From: Mesonia hippocampi
Lineage (GTDB): Bacteria > Bacteroidota > Bacteroidia > Flavobacteriales > Flavobacteriaceae
NCBI RefSeq assembly: GCF_014197445.1
Contig: NZ_JACIFO010000006.1
Span: 124,001-188,000, forward strand
Length of the DNA: 64,000 bases
Direction of reading: 5' to 3'
How positions within the stretch are numbered: the stretch's first letter is position 1; each line of letters begins with the position of its first letter. This document shows, piece after piece, positions 35,415 to 44,220 of the stretch. Both the position numbers and the translations under genes were made by a program. The notes beneath the pieces are model-generated. The model had not been told where the DNA came from. It ran no database searches and worked only from the letters and a program-made list of their open reading frames with translations.

Positions 35415-35440
35415 GCACCCTTTTTTAGGGTGCTTTTTTT
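35415..35440 (+). terminator. Terminator after the T9SS protein gene
   Basis: GCACCC / GGGTGC stem with a T6A loop followed by T7. Confidence 0.92.
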
Positions 35441-35515
35441 GTTTGTTTAAAAAACTGATAATTAGTTTATTAAATAATAAATGTAAAAAATAACTAAAAA
35501 AAAGAATAAAAAAAG

Positions 35516-35546
35516 TTTGCGGCAAACATAAAAGGTTGTATATTTG
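35516..35546 (+). promoter_or_regulatory. Promoter of tRNA-Asp
   Basis: TTTG at 35516-35519, exactly 19 bp, TATATTTG at 35539-35546. A textbook Bacteroidota promoter, 18 bp before the mature tRNA 5' end. Confidence 0.85.
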
Positions 35547-35564
35547 CCCTCGCAATAAAGCAAC

Positions 35565-35638
35565 GGTCTGGTAGTTCAGCTGGTTAGAATATCTGCCTGT
35601 CACGCAGGGGGTCGCGGGTTCGAATCCCGTCCAGACCG
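35565..35638 (+). tRNA. tRNA-Asp (anticodon GTC)
   Basis: Complete cloverleaf. Acceptor GGTCTGG pairs with CCAGACC at 35631-35637. The D arm is GTTC/GAAT, the anticodon stem TCTGC/GCAGG around CTGTCAC with anticodon GTC, and the T arm GCGGG/CCCGT with loop TTCGAAT. The discriminator base is G, as needed for tRNA-Asp. The CCA end is not encoded (GCA follows), so it must be added after transcription. A terminator follows 9 nt later. Confidence 0.98.
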
Positions 35639-35647
35639 CAAAAACAA

Positions 35648-35680
35648 AAAAGCTTCAGTAGTAATATTGAAGCTTTTTTT
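35648..35680 (+). terminator. Terminator after tRNA-Asp
   Basis: AAAGCTTCA / TGAAGCTTT stem around GTAGTAATAT followed by T5. Confidence 0.9.
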
Positions 35681-35702
35681 ACGAAGTTGTGTTGTGAATA
35701 TG

Positions 35703-35789
35703 AAGCTTAATTAAAAGCTTGATATTTTGTGGTTTAAGTGAATTTAAACCAATGAAGAGCTTTTCCTGTTATAAGGAGAGGCTTTTTTT
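35703..35789 (+). ncRNA. Candidate small structured RNA downstream of tRNA-Asp
   Basis: Three consecutive stem-loops: AAGCTT/AAGCTT (35703-35720), GGTTTAA/TTAAACC (35731-35750) and AGCTTTTCCT/AGGAGAGGCT (35758-35783, with two G-U pairs), the last followed by T7 as in an intrinsic terminator. No open frame fits the region and no TAnnTTTG box is visible just upstream. It could be read-through from the tRNA promoter, or only a second terminator. This is a structural inference; no known family is recognised. Confidence 0.35.
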
Positions 35790-35805
35790 GTGGGTGAATT
35801 TTGTG

Positions 35806-35844
35806 TAAAAAAATAGCCCTGCATGTATTTTATAGCAGGACTAT
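35806..35844 (-). terminator. Terminator of the universal stress protein gene
   Basis: Minus strand ATAGTCCTGC pairs with GCAGGGCTAT (one G-U) around a 12-base loop and is followed by T7. Confidence 0.85.
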
Positions 35845-35880
35845 CTTCAAATTATGATTTATTTATTAACCCTTCTTTTT

Positions 35881-36711
35881 TTATACTTTAAAGGTAATTA
35901 CGGGGCGTTGAGCGTGATTTATTAAATCTTCACTAATGCTGCCGTTTAGGAAATGGGCAAGACCTTTGCGTCCGTGTGTACTAATACCTAGTAAATCGGC
36001 ATTTACTTTTCCAGCATAGTTTAGGATGCCTTTTTCAACACTCTCGTCGTTGTAAACAGTAAGACTGTAGTTTTTAAGATCTAAACCTTTTAAGTAATTA
36101 TTGGTAACGTGGTCTGTGTAATCGGTTGTTTTAAATTTATTTGGGGTGTTTACATAAATTAAATGTAATGTGGCATCTATTGTTTTTGCAAAATTTACAG
36201 CTTCGTTAAAAGATTTTTTGCTTTCCTCGGTGAAGTCTGTAGCGTAAACAAAGCTTTTTATATTGTCAATTTCAATATAGTCTTTAATAACGAGAACAGG
36301 AATATTGGAGTGTCTTACAACTTTTTCGGTATTAGAGCCTATAAAGGCTTCTTTAAGTCCGCTAGCGCCTTGGCTGCCCATTACTACCAAATCGCACCCG
36401 TGCTCTTTGCTTCCTGCCATAATTCCTTCAAAAGCACTGTTAAACTGCACGGTTTCGTGTACAGTAATACCGTTTAGGTAATCTCTGCTCATAACGTCTT
36501 CAAAGCGTTGATGGGCTAATTTCATGAAATAAATAGATTCTGGAATTGAGCTTCCAGCATCGCGTACCGACGGATCCATTAGCTGGGTAGGGAGCTCTAA
36601 CATGTGGAGAAGGAAAATTTCACTATCGTGTTTTTTTGCGATTTGAGCTGCTACTTTTAGGGCGTCTTCAGCTTGTTCAGAAAAGTCGGTAGGAACAAGT
36701 ATTTTTTTCAT
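35881..36711 (-). CDS. Tandem universal stress protein (UspA family)
   Basis: 276 aa protein with two UspA domains, about 1-145 and 150-276. Domain 1 starts MKKILVPTDFSEQAEDAL and has the ATP-binding-type loop VMGSQGASGLKEAFIGSNTE. Domain 2 has FVYATDFTEES and GISTHGRKGLAHFLNGSISE. Both loops keep the G-x2-G-x9-G(S/T) spacing, so both may bind ATP. It is cytosolic and expected to respond to starvation or envelope stress. It is monocistronic, with its own terminator. Confidence 0.92.
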   Translation of the reverse strand: MKKILVPTDFSEQAEDALKVAAQIAKKHDSEIFLLHMLELPTQLMDPSVRDAGSSIPESIYFMKLAHQRFEDVMSRDYLNGITVHETVQFNSAFEGIMAGSKEHGCDLVVMGSQGASGLKEAFIGSNTEKVVRHSNIPVLVIKDYIEIDNIKSFVYATDFTEESKKSFNEAVNFAKTIDATLHLIYVNTPNKFKTTDYTDHVTNNYLKGLDLKNYSLTVYNDESVEKGILNYAGKVNADLLGISTHGRKGLAHFLNGSISEDLINHAQRPVITFKV

Positions 36712-36794
36712 ATTTAGTTTTTTAGGTTAAAAATTTCACATAAAGATACAAATTTTTTATGGTAAATCTAATTTAATATCTAATAAATTATTTG

Positions 36795-36802
36795 TATGTT
36801 TG
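36795..36802 (+). promoter_or_regulatory. Candidate -7 box for the rimP-nusA-infB operon
   Basis: TATGTTTG fits TAnnTTTG. Transcription would begin near 36808 and leave a leader of about 60 nt that holds the hairpin at 36831-36856. No clear -33 TTG is seen. Confidence 0.5.
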
Positions 36803-36830
36803 CATCACGAAGTGAACGAAAATATTTAGA

Positions 36831-36856
36831 AGGGGACGTTAATGTCCCCTCTTTTT
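36831..36856 (+). promoter_or_regulatory. Attenuator-like terminator hairpin in the rimP leader
   Basis: AGGGGAC (36831-36837), loop GTTAAT, GTCCCCT (36844-36850), then CTTTTT. It has every feature of an intrinsic terminator, yet it lies between the operon promoter and rimP, 13 nt before the ATG. Regulation of nusA operon read-through by NusA-sensitive termination is a natural explanation, but is inference. Confidence 0.65.
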
Positions 36857-36869
36857 GTAAAAATAATCA

Positions 36870-37328
36870 ATGCGAGATAAGGTTAAAGTATTATTAGATA
36901 GGGCTTTGGAGGAGAACTCGGAGTTGTTCCTGATAGATTTTGAAATTAAATCTGGAAATAATATTGCCGTAGTGATAGATGGCGATAAAGGAGTCTCTGT
37001 AGAAGATTGTATTGCAGTAAGCCGTGCGATAGAACATAATTTAGACCGCGAAGAAGAAGATTTTTCTTTAGAAGTAACTTCTGCAGGCGTAGGAAGCTTA
37101 TTGAGCTTACCTAGGCAATATAAAAAAAATATAGGAAGAAGGTTGTATGTGAAAACAGCAGATGAGGTTTATGAAGCAACATTGATTGCAGCAGATGATG
37201 CCGCAATACAACTTGCTTGGAAAGCAAGAGAGCCTAAGCCAGTTGGTAAAGGTAAAGTAACGGTAAAAAAAGAAATAACACTCCCTTATGAGACTATAGC
37301 AGAGGCGAAGGTGGTGATAACATTTTAA
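36870..37328 (+). CDS. rimP: Ribosome maturation factor RimP
   Basis: 152 aa factor needed for late 30S subunit assembly. The N-terminal alpha/beta domain includes VSVEDCIAVSRAIEHNLDRE and the conserved LEVTSAGVG (SPG-type motif with A in place of P). The C-terminal SH3-like domain begins near residue 85. It is first in rimP-nusA-infB, 12 nt before nusA, the order found across bacteria. A terminator-like hairpin lies immediately upstream. Confidence 0.95.
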   Translation: MRDKVKVLLDRALEENSELFLIDFEIKSGNNIAVVIDGDKGVSVEDCIAVSRAIEHNLDREEEDFSLEVTSAGVGSLLSLPRQYKKNIGRRLYVKTADEVYEATLIAADDAAIQLAWKAREPKPVGKGKVTVKKEITLPYETIAEAKVVITF

Positions 37329-37340
37329 TAAAACGAAGGT

Positions 37341-38576
37341 ATGGAAAATATCGATTTAATTAACTCCTTTTCAGAATTTAAAGATAATAAGCATATCGAC
37401 CGTGTTACGCTTATGGCAATTTTAGAAGATGTATTTAGAAATGCCTTAAAGAAAAAATTTGGAGAAGACGATAATTTTGATATTATTATTAACCCCGATA
37501 AAGGTGATTTAGAAATTTGGCGAAATAGAACCGTAGTAGCAGACGGAGAGGTAGAAGATGAGAATCAAGAAATTTCTCTTTTTGAAGCTAGAAAAATAGA
37601 GCCAGATTTTGAAGTAGGCGAAGATGTGTCGGAAGAAGTAAAACTAATAAGCCTTGGGCGTAGAGCAATTTTAGCATTAAGACAAAATCTTATTTCTAAA
37701 ATTCATGAACACGATAATACCAATATCTATAAACAATTTAAAGATTTAGAAGGAGAATTATATTCGGCAGAAGTACACCATATTCGTCACCGTGCAGTAA
37801 TTCTTTTAGACGATGAAGGGAACGAGTTGGTTATGCCTAAAGAAAAACAAATCCCATCAGATTTCTTTAGAAAAGGAGATAGCGTAAGAGGAGTTATAGA
37901 AACCGTAGAATTAAAAGGAAATAAGCCAGTAATAATTTTTTCAAGAACAGCACCCGTGTTTCTAGAAAAACTATTCGAACAAGAAATTCCAGAGGTATTT
38001 GATGGCTTAATCAACGTGAAAGATGTAGTGCGTATCCCAGGAGAGAAAGCAAAAGTAGCCGTAGACTCTTACGACGATAGAATAGACCCAGTAGGCGCTT
38101 GTGTAGGGATGAAAGGTTCGCGTATTCACGGGATTGTTAGAGAGTTAGGAAACGAAAATATAGATGTAATTAATTACACAACCAATACACAACTTTATAT
38201 TGCAAGAGCATTAAGCCCAGCTAAAATTACTTCCATCAAAATAGATGAAGAAAATAAAAGAGCCCAGGTTATGCTAAAACCAGAAGAAGTTTCTAAAGCA
38301 ATAGGAAGAGGAGGACATAACATAAGATTGGCAGGACAGTTAACCGGTTATGAAATAGACGTGTATAGAGAAGGAAGTGCAGATGAAGATGTAGAATTAT
38401 CTGAATTTGCAGACGAAATAGAAGATTGGATTATTAAAGAGTTTTCTAGAATAGGCTTAGATACCGCTAAGAGTATTTTAGAAAAAGAGGTGGCAGACTT
38501 GGTTAAAATTACCGATTTAGAAGAAGAAACCATTCTTCATGTCATCCAGATTTTACAAGATGAGTTTGAGGACTAG
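37341..38576 (+). CDS. nusA: Transcription termination/antitermination protein NusA
   Basis: RNA-polymerase-binding factor controlling pausing, termination and antitermination, 411 aa. An N-terminal polymerase-binding domain (1-125) is followed by an S1 domain at about 130-200 (GELYSAEVHHIRHRAVILL). KH1 has DPVGACVGMKGSRIHGIVRELGNE and KH2 has SKAIGRGGHNIRLAGQLTGYEI. The E. coli C-terminal acidic repeats are absent, as usual in Bacteroidota. It may regulate its own operon through the upstream hairpin. Confidence 0.97.
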   Translation: MENIDLINSFSEFKDNKHIDRVTLMAILEDVFRNALKKKFGEDDNFDIIINPDKGDLEIWRNRTVVADGEVEDENQEISLFEARKIEPDFEVGEDVSEEVKLISLGRRAILALRQNLISKIHEHDNTNIYKQFKDLEGELYSAEVHHIRHRAVILLDDEGNELVMPKEKQIPSDFFRKGDSVRGVIETVELKGNKPVIIFSRTAPVFLEKLFEQEIPEVFDGLINVKDVVRIPGEKAKVAVDSYDDRIDPVGACVGMKGSRIHGIVRELGNENIDVINYTTNTQLYIARALSPAKITSIKIDEENKRAQVMLKPEEVSKAIGRGGHNIRLAGQLTGYEIDVYREGSADEDVELSEFADEIEDWIIKEFSRIGLDTAKSILEKEVADLVKITDLEEETILHVIQILQDEFED

Positions 38577-38632
38577 TTTCCTGAAAATTTCATCAGTAAT
38601 AATTAAAAACGAGGTAAATAGAGGTAAAATAT

Positions 38633-41461
38633 ATGGCAGGTTCAAAAACAATGCGATTAAACAAAGTTATACGCGAATTCAATATTTCGTTAGATAGAGT
38701 AGTAGACTTTTTGAAGTCTAAAGGCTACGAAATAGAAGCGCGCCCAACAACAAAAATTTCTAATGAAATTTATCAAGTTCTTTTAGATGAGTTTCAGACA
38801 GATAAAAGTAAAAAAGATGCTTCTAAAGAAGTAAATGAAGAGCGAAGAAAAGAAAAAGAAGAATTGCGTGTAGCAAGAGAAAAAGAACTCGAGGAAAAAC
38901 GCAAAAAAGAAGAAGAGGAAAAGCGCAAAGAGGAAGAAGAGCGCAAGCGTAAAGAAGAAGAGTTGCGTATAGCGAAAGAAAAGGAAGAAGAAAAGAAAAA
39001 AAATGAAGCCACCTCTTCTCGTCGAGAATTAGGAGGTATAAAACAAGTAGGGAAAATAGATTTAGAGAAAACCCAACCTACAAAGAAAAACAAGGCAGAA
39101 AAGCCTAAAGTACAAGAAACCGCTAACGGAAATGAGAAAAAGGAGAAACCTCAACCTGCTTCTAAGCCCAAAGATGTTTCGTCAAAAAAATCGCAAGCAA
39201 TTCCTCAACAGCAAGACAAACCCCAGCCTAAACAAAACAAACCTCAACCAGTAACAGCAGAACCTAAAAAAGAAGAAAAACCAGAAGAAGTTAAGCCAGA
39301 AGAGCAAAAAATAGAAACAAAATATAAAAAGCTAGAAGGGCCGAACTTTACAGGTAAAAAAATAGACTTAAGTCAGTTTGAGAAAAAACCTAAGCCAGCA
39401 AAGAAGAAAGATGAAAAATCTAACGATGATAAAGGCAAAGGTACACGCCGTCGTAGAAGACGAATAAATAAAGATGTTGCAGATAACAATAACAGAAAGC
39501 AACACGCAAAAAAAGGTAAAAAGCCACAACAACGCCCTGTAGTTAAAGAAGAACCTACAGAAGAAGAAGTACAAAAGCAAATTAGAGAAACCCTAGAAAA
39601 ATTACAAGGGAAATCAAATAAAGGAAGATCTGCAAAATATAGACGAGATAAGAGAGATCAACACCGTCAAAAATCTGCAGAAGAACTTGCACAACAAGAA
39701 CAAGAAAGCAAAGTACTTAAAGTTACAGAATTTGTAACGGTAAGCGAAGTTGCAACAATGATGGATGTACCCGTCACTAAAGTAATTTCTGCATGTATGG
39801 CATTAGGAATGATGGTAACAATGAACCAACGATTAGATGCCGAAACACTTAGTATTGTTGCAGAAGAATTTGGGTACGAAGTAGAATTTGTAACAGCAGA
39901 TCTTGAAGAAGCCATCGAAGAAGAACAAGACGCACCTGAAGATCTAGAAAAAAGAGCACCTATTGTAACTGTAATGGGGCACGTAGACCACGGTAAAACA
40001 TCGTTGTTAGATTATATCCGTAAAGAAAATGTAATCGCAGGTGAAAGCGGAGGAATTACTCAGCACATCGGAGCTTACGGTGTGCAACTAGAAAACGGAG
40101 AAAAAATAGCCTTTCTAGATACACCAGGTCACGAAGCCTTTACAGCTATGCGTGCCAGAGGAGCGCAAGTAACAGACGTGGCTATTATTGTAATCGCAGC
40201 AGATGATGACGTGATGCCACAAACAAAAGAAGCAATATCTCATGCGCAAGCAGCGGGAGTTCCAATGATATTTGCTATTAACAAAGTAGATCTGCCAACT
40301 GCCAATCCAGATAAAATTAAAGAAGCTTTAGCAAACATGAACTTGCTAGTAGAAGATTGGGGAGGGAAAATACAATCGCAAGATATCTCTGCCAAAAAAG
40401 GAATGGGAATCAAAGAGCTTTTAGAAAAAGTACTGCTAGAAGCAGAACTCCTAGACTTAAAAGCGAACCCTAACAAAAAAGCAACCGGTACGGTAGTAGA
40501 AGCTTTCTTAGATAAAGGTAGAGGGTATGTTTCTACAGTATTAATTCAGAGCGGAACACTAAAAATAGGCGATTATGTTTTAGCTGGGACAACTAGTGGT
40601 AAAATAAAAGCCATGCACGATGAGCGCGGTAACCAAAAGCAAGAAGCAGGCCCATCAACCCCAGTATCAATATTAGGATTAGATGGAGCACCTCAAGCAG
40701 GAGATAAATTTGTGGTGATGGAGGATGAGCGCGAAGCAAAAGATATCGCTGTAAAAAGAACTCAGCTTCAGCGCGAGCAAAATGTACGTACACAACGTCA
40801 TATTACTTTAGATGAAATAGGTAGACGAATTGCTTTAGGAGACTTTAAAGAACTAAACATTATTCTAAAAGGAGATGTAGACGGTTCTGTAGAAGCTCTT
40901 ACCGATAGCTTCCAAAAATTATCTACAGAAGAAATACAGGTAAACATTATCCATAAAGGAGTAGGAGCTATTACCGAGAGCGACGTATTACTGGCCTCTG
41001 CCTCAGATGCTATTGTAATAGGCTTTAACGTGCGTCCTGCAGGAAATGCAAAACAAGTAGCAGAAAAAGAAGAAATAGATATCCGTACATACTCTATTAT
41101 CTATGATGCAATTAACGACCTGAAAGATGCTATGGAAGGAATGCTTTCGCCAGAAATGAAAGAAGAGGTAACAGGAAATGCAGAAATTAGAGAGACCTTT
41201 AAGATTTCTAAAATAGGTACCATTGCAGGATGTATGGTTACCGATGGTAAAATATTTAGAAATAGCAGAATAAGATTAATAAGAGACGGAGTTGTAATTT
41301 ATACAGGAGAATTAGCATCTTTAAAACGCTATAAAGATGACGTTAAGGAAGTCTCTAAAGGTTACGAATGTGGATTACAAGTGAAAAACTATAACGACAT
41401 ACGCGAAGGCGACGTAGTGGAAGCTTTCCAAGAAGTAGCTGTTAAAAAGAAACTTAAATAA
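38633..41461 (+). CDS. infB: Translation initiation factor IF-2
   Basis: GTPase that brings initiator tRNA to the 30S subunit, 942 aa. The N-terminal IF2_N motif ([21 protein letters not shown]) is followed by about 320 low-complexity residues rich in Lys, Glu, Gln and Pro (60-380). A second IF2_N-like region lies near 360-420. The GTPase has GHVDHGKTS (G1, near 449), DTPGHEAF (G3) and NKVDL (G4). Domains II, III and the C-terminal fMet-tRNA-binding domain follow. It closes the rimP-nusA-infB unit. Confidence 0.98.
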   Translation: MAGSKTMRLNKVIREFNISLDRVVDFLKSKGYEIEARPTTKISNEIYQVLLDEFQTDKSKKDASKEVNEERRKEKEELRVAREKELEEKRKKEEEEKRKEEEERKRKEEELRIAKEKEEEKKKNEATSSRRELGGIKQVGKIDLEKTQPTKKNKAEKPKVQETANGNEKKEKPQPASKPKDVSSKKSQAIPQQQDKPQPKQNKPQPVTAEPKKEEKPEEVKPEEQKIETKYKKLEGPNFTGKKIDLSQFEKKPKPAKKKDEKSNDDKGKGTRRRRRRINKDVADNNNRKQHAKKGKKPQQRPVVKEEPTEEEVQKQIRETLEKLQGKSNKGRSAKYRRDKRDQHRQKSAEELAQQEQESKVLKVTEFVTVSEVATMMDVPVTKVISACMALGMMVTMNQRLDAETLSIVAEEFGYEVEFVTADLEEAIEEEQDAPEDLEKRAPIVTVMGHVDHGKTSLLDYIRKENVIAGESGGITQHIGAYGVQLENGEKIAFLDTPGHEAFTAMRARGAQVTDVAIIVIAADDDVMPQTKEAISHAQAAGVPMIFAINKVDLPTANPDKIKEALANMNLLVEDWGGKIQSQDISAKKGMGIKELLEKVLLEAELLDLKANPNKKATGTVVEAFLDKGRGYVSTVLIQSGTLKIGDYVLAGTTSGKIKAMHDERGNQKQEAGPSTPVSILGLDGAPQAGDKFVVMEDEREAKDIAVKRTQLQREQNVRTQRHITLDEIGRRIALGDFKELNIILKGDVDGSVEALTDSFQKLSTEEIQVNIIHKGVGAITESDVLLASASDAIVIGFNVRPAGNAKQVAEKEEIDIRTYSIIYDAINDLKDAMEGMLSPEMKEEVTGNAEIRETFKISKIGTIAGCMVTDGKIFRNSRIRLIRDGVVIYTGELASLKRYKDDVKEVSKGYECGLQVKNYNDIREGDVVEAFQEVAVKKKLK

Positions 41462-41552
41462 ATAATAAAGAACAGTTAAGGAAGACGTTAATCGGAGTGT
41501 AAAAAAAATGTTAAATTTAGCTAGAAAGCTTAGTGTGAGCATGTATATGTAT

Positions 41553-41560
41553 TACCTTTG
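41553..41560 (+). promoter_or_regulatory. Candidate -7 box for the OmpA-family gene
   Basis: TACCTTTG fits TAnnTTTG and would give a leader of about 80 nt before ATG 41648, plausible for an abundant outer-membrane protein. The -33 element is not clear. Confidence 0.45.
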
Positions 41561-41647
41561 GCTCTAACTAACATATTAATAAAGTATTTATACTAACAAT
41601 AAAAATTTGAATAACATAAAACTTTAATAATTACATACATCAACATT

Positions 41648-42916
41648 ATGAAAAAACTAACTTTATTCTTTTCATTATTCTTGGCAGCTTACGGAGTACA
41701 AGCACAAGAAACTAATGAAGGGCCAAAATTCGATAAATGGTCTATTGAAGTTTCTGCAGGACTAAATAAACCAGTAAGACATTTTACTTCTGGATACTAT
41801 TCAGCAACACCATCTCCATGGAATGCAGACTTAGGAGTGCGCTATATGTTTAATAATAAGTTTGGTCTTAAACTAGACGGAGGTTATTATAGCTTAGAAA
41901 GCGCAGACGATAGCCGTGATTTTGAAAGCAAATATTACAGAGCATCTTTGCAAGGAGTTGTAAATGCAGGAAACCTTTTAGGGTTTAGAGAATGGACAAA
42001 TACTTTTGGACTATTGGTACATGCAGGAGCAGGAGTTTCTATGTTAGATAGAGATGATGCAGCTAAATATTCTTCTGGAGATGATTGGATGGGACACGTA
42101 ATTGTAGGAATTACTCCACAAGTTCGTTTAAGTAACACTATTGCATTAACAGGAGATTTCTCTGCAATAGGTAACGTACGTCAATCAGTAAGTTGGGATG
42201 GGAACTCTAAAGTACACGCATCTGGTTTTGATGGATTTTTAACGCAAGGAAGCATAGGGATTACTTTTTACCTAGGTAGTGCAGAAAAACATGCTGATTG
42301 GGTAAGCGAACAATCTAACTTTGACGAAAAATTAGGTGAAGTGGAAAATCGTTTAGCTAAAATAGAAAACGATATGCGTGATACCGATCAAGACGGTGTG
42401 CCAGATTATTTAGATAGAGAGCCAAACTCAACTAATGGGGTTGCAGTAGATACAAAAGGAAGAGCTATTGATAAAAATGGTAACGGTATCCCTGACGAAT
42501 TAGAAGGAAGTCTAGATAGCCGTTATGCTAAAGCTGGTGATGTTATTAATAACACAGGAGGAGCTAACGCAATTAAAGATTTAATTAATAAAGGATACGT
42601 TAATGTATACTTTAAATTTGATAGCACACAGCCTGAAACTTATTCTTTAGAAGCAATCAATTACCTGGTAAAATATATGCAAGAAAATTCTTCAGCAAAA
42701 GCAGAATTAATTGGATATACAGATGAAATTGGAAATGCTGATTACAACCTTTCTTTATCAGAAAAAAGAGCTAAAAAGGTATATGATATCTTAGTAGCAG
42801 CAGGAGTAGATTCTTCTAGATTAGAGCATAAAGGAGGAGGAGTAGATTCTTCTGTTAATAAATCTTCTAAAGAAGCAAGACAACTTGTAAGAAGAGTAAC
42901 TTTTAAATTGAAATAA
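41648..42916 (+). CDS. OmpA-family outer-membrane protein with TSP3 linker
   Basis: Major surface-type porin/anchor, 422 aa. Signal peptide 1-19 (ending YGVQA), then an N-terminal beta-barrel of about 200 residues. A short coiled segment (LGEVENRLAKIENDM) leads to calcium-binding thrombospondin type 3 repeats (DTDQDGVPDYLD, DKNGNGIPDELE). The C-terminal OmpA domain (about 312-422) holds VYFKFDSTQPE and the peptidoglycan-binding GYTDEIGNADYNLSLSEKRA. It ties the outer membrane to the cell wall. It is monocistronic with a strong terminator. Confidence 0.95.
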   Translation: MKKLTLFFSLFLAAYGVQAQETNEGPKFDKWSIEVSAGLNKPVRHFTSGYYSATPSPWNADLGVRYMFNNKFGLKLDGGYYSLESADDSRDFESKYYRASLQGVVNAGNLLGFREWTNTFGLLVHAGAGVSMLDRDDAAKYSSGDDWMGHVIVGITPQVRLSNTIALTGDFSAIGNVRQSVSWDGNSKVHASGFDGFLTQGSIGITFYLGSAEKHADWVSEQSNFDEKLGEVENRLAKIENDMRDTDQDGVPDYLDREPNSTNGVAVDTKGRAIDKNGNGIPDELEGSLDSRYAKAGDVINNTGGANAIKDLINKGYVNVYFKFDSTQPETYSLEAINYLVKYMQENSSAKAELIGYTDEIGNADYNLSLSEKRAKKVYDILVAAGVDSSRLEHKGGGVDSSVNKSSKEARQLVRRVTFKLK

Positions 42917-42947
42917 AATTTTCTAAAAGTTATATTAAAATAAAAAC

Positions 42948-42982
42948 CAAAAAAGCCTGAGTAATATTACTCAGGCTTTTTT
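42948..42982 (+). terminator. Terminator after the OmpA-family gene
   Basis: AAAAAAGCCTGAGTAATA / TATTACTCAGGCTTTTTT: a long stem GCCTGAGTAA / TTACTCAGGC with A6 and T6 flanks. Confidence 0.92.
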
Positions 42983-43041
42983 GGTTTATGCAAGCGAATA
43001 AAAAGAGTTAAATTGCTGTAAGCTAGTGTTTTTAAAAAGTA

Positions 43042-43068
43042 GAAGCCCCCAGAATTTCTGGGGGCTTC
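43042..43068. repeat. Perfect 27-nt palindromic hairpin in the OmpA-LuxE gap
   Basis: GAAGCCCCCAGAA, one central base, then its exact reverse complement: a 13-bp GC-rich stem far stronger than neighbouring hairpins. On the minus strand a short T-run (CTTTTTA) follows, so it could end the LuxE-like gene transcript. On the plus strand no T-run follows; instead a leader-like stretch and a tiny frame (43091-43117) follow. Confidence 0.6.
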
Positions 43069-43090
43069 AAAATTAACTAACCAATCTATT

Positions 43091-43117
43091 ATGAAAAAAC
43101 TTCATCTTAGCACGTAA
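43091..43117 (+). other. Tiny open frame MKKLHLST after the palindrome
   Basis: ATG AAA AAA CTT CAT CTT AGC ACG TAA, preceded by AACTAACCAATCTATT, which looks like a normal Bacteroidota 5' leader. It may be the surviving start of a deleted exported-protein gene, a leader peptide or chance. The 270 bp from 42917 to 43186 hold nothing else that I can support apart from the terminator and palindrome. Confidence 0.25.
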
Positions 43118-43186
43118 ATAGACGAAAAATAAATCATCTCATTACATGCATTAACAAAATTATAACATTTTTTAGGATTACCAAAT

Positions 43187-44167
43187 TTATATCAATAAAT
43201 TACAACCTCTAATGTCAGAATAATCAAAACGACCAAGAATTTCATAGGTGTTATCTCCTATTTTTTTTCCAAGATCTTGTGTGGCAATAAAACTACAACT
43301 GTATAAGTTTGCAAGATCTATTACATTAATTCCTCCCGTTTTGCCGTTAGGTAATAATTGTAGCTCATCTTCTGGTTCACGAATTATAATTTGCATGGTA
43401 TTGGTACAATGGAAAATGCCATCGCCTAGCGAGTATGCTTGAGATAATAACTCGGTCATTCCATACTCACTGTATATTTTTTCAACGCCCAATCCGTTTT
43501 TTAAACGTTCATGAAGCTCTTCTCGTATCATTTCTTTTCGTCGGCCTTTCATGCCTCCTGTTTCCATAACTATGGTGTTGTGTAGTTTCAGTTTATATTT
43601 TTCTGCGATATCTAGTAAAGCAAAGGAAACACCTATAAGCAATATGGGAATGTTTTGTTGTTCTAGGCTTAAGATATTTTTTATAAGATCTTCGTGGTTA
43701 TTTAAATAAAATCCACTTTCTGGGTGGTTGCTTTTATTAATTAGATGCTCGCACATATAGATTAAAGAGGAGCCTTCTCGTTCTAAATAAGAAGGTAAAA
43801 GGGCGAGAACAGCATAATCCTTAGGAGAATTGAAAAACTGCTTAAAACCTTGCTTAAAACTACGCTCATATAGCGCTAGCTTATGTACATAATGTTTGCT
43901 GGTTTGTGTACCCGTTGTGCCGCTACTGGTAAATAGGATTTCCTCTTGCTCTATTGTACAGGTAATTTTAAATTGTTTGAAGAAAGAAATGGGTAGAAAA
44001 GGGATATCTTCTATTGTTTTTACCTTATTAGGGGTTCTACCTAAAAGGTTACAGAATTTTTGATAAACAGCATTGTTGGTGTACTGAAAGTTAAATACCT
44101 CTAGGCTAGTTTCGGAAAATTCTTTTGATGTAGTTACGGAAAAAATTTTTTCTTCTAAAGCTTTCAT
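43187..44167 (-). CDS. LuxE-like acyl-protein synthetase / acyl-activating enzyme
   Basis: 326 aa cytosolic protein of the LuxE/ANL superfamily, related to phenylacetate-CoA and F390 ligases. The nucleotide-binding loop is LFTSSGTTGTQTSKHYVH near residue 85. Mid-protein VMETGGMKGRRKEM and YSEYGMTELLSQAYS (A5-type motif with Glu) match acyl-adenylating enzymes. The C-terminal lid is short, as in LuxE. It would activate a carboxylate as acyl-AMP and pass it to a thiol; no luxCD, acyl carrier or polyketide genes are nearby. A palindrome sits directly before its start (44169-44190). Confidence 0.8.
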   Translation of the reverse strand: MKALEEKIFSVTTSKEFSETSLEVFNFQYTNNAVYQKFCNLLGRTPNKVKTIEDIPFLPISFFKQFKITCTIEQEEILFTSSGTTGTQTSKHYVHKLALYERSFKQGFKQFFNSPKDYAVLALLPSYLEREGSSLIYMCEHLINKSNHPESGFYLNNHEDLIKNILSLEQQNIPILLIGVSFALLDIAEKYKLKLHNTIVMETGGMKGRRKEMIREELHERLKNGLGVEKIYSEYGMTELLSQAYSLGDGIFHCTNTMQIIIREPEDELQLLPNGKTGGINVIDLANLYSCSFIATQDLGKKIGDNTYEILGRFDYSDIRGCNLLI

Positions 44168-44168
44168 T

Positions 44169-44193
44169 TTTTGTAGAATATACTACAAAAGTA
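44169..44193 (-). promoter_or_regulatory. Promoter -7 box and inverted repeat before the LuxE-like gene
   Basis: Inverted repeat TTTTGTAG (44169-44176), six bases, CTACAAAA (44183-44190). On the minus strand the -7 box TACTTTTG (44186-44193) shares its TTTTG with one arm, while the other arm ends 2 bp before the ATG. A repressor bound here would block initiation. The -33 element is unclear. Confidence 0.55.
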
Positions 44194-44220
44194 AGCATAT
44201 ATCTGTTGGTAGAATAAAAA

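Noticed and set aside
35391-35603. 70-codon open frame on the minus strand
   Set aside because: It runs across the tRNA-Asp promoter and into the tRNA itself, so it cannot be a real gene.
38820-39010. Tandem repeats in the infB 5' region
   Set aside because: The Glu/Lys/Arg-rich repetition is the normal low-complexity linker of Bacteroidota IF-2, not a DNA repeat of interest.
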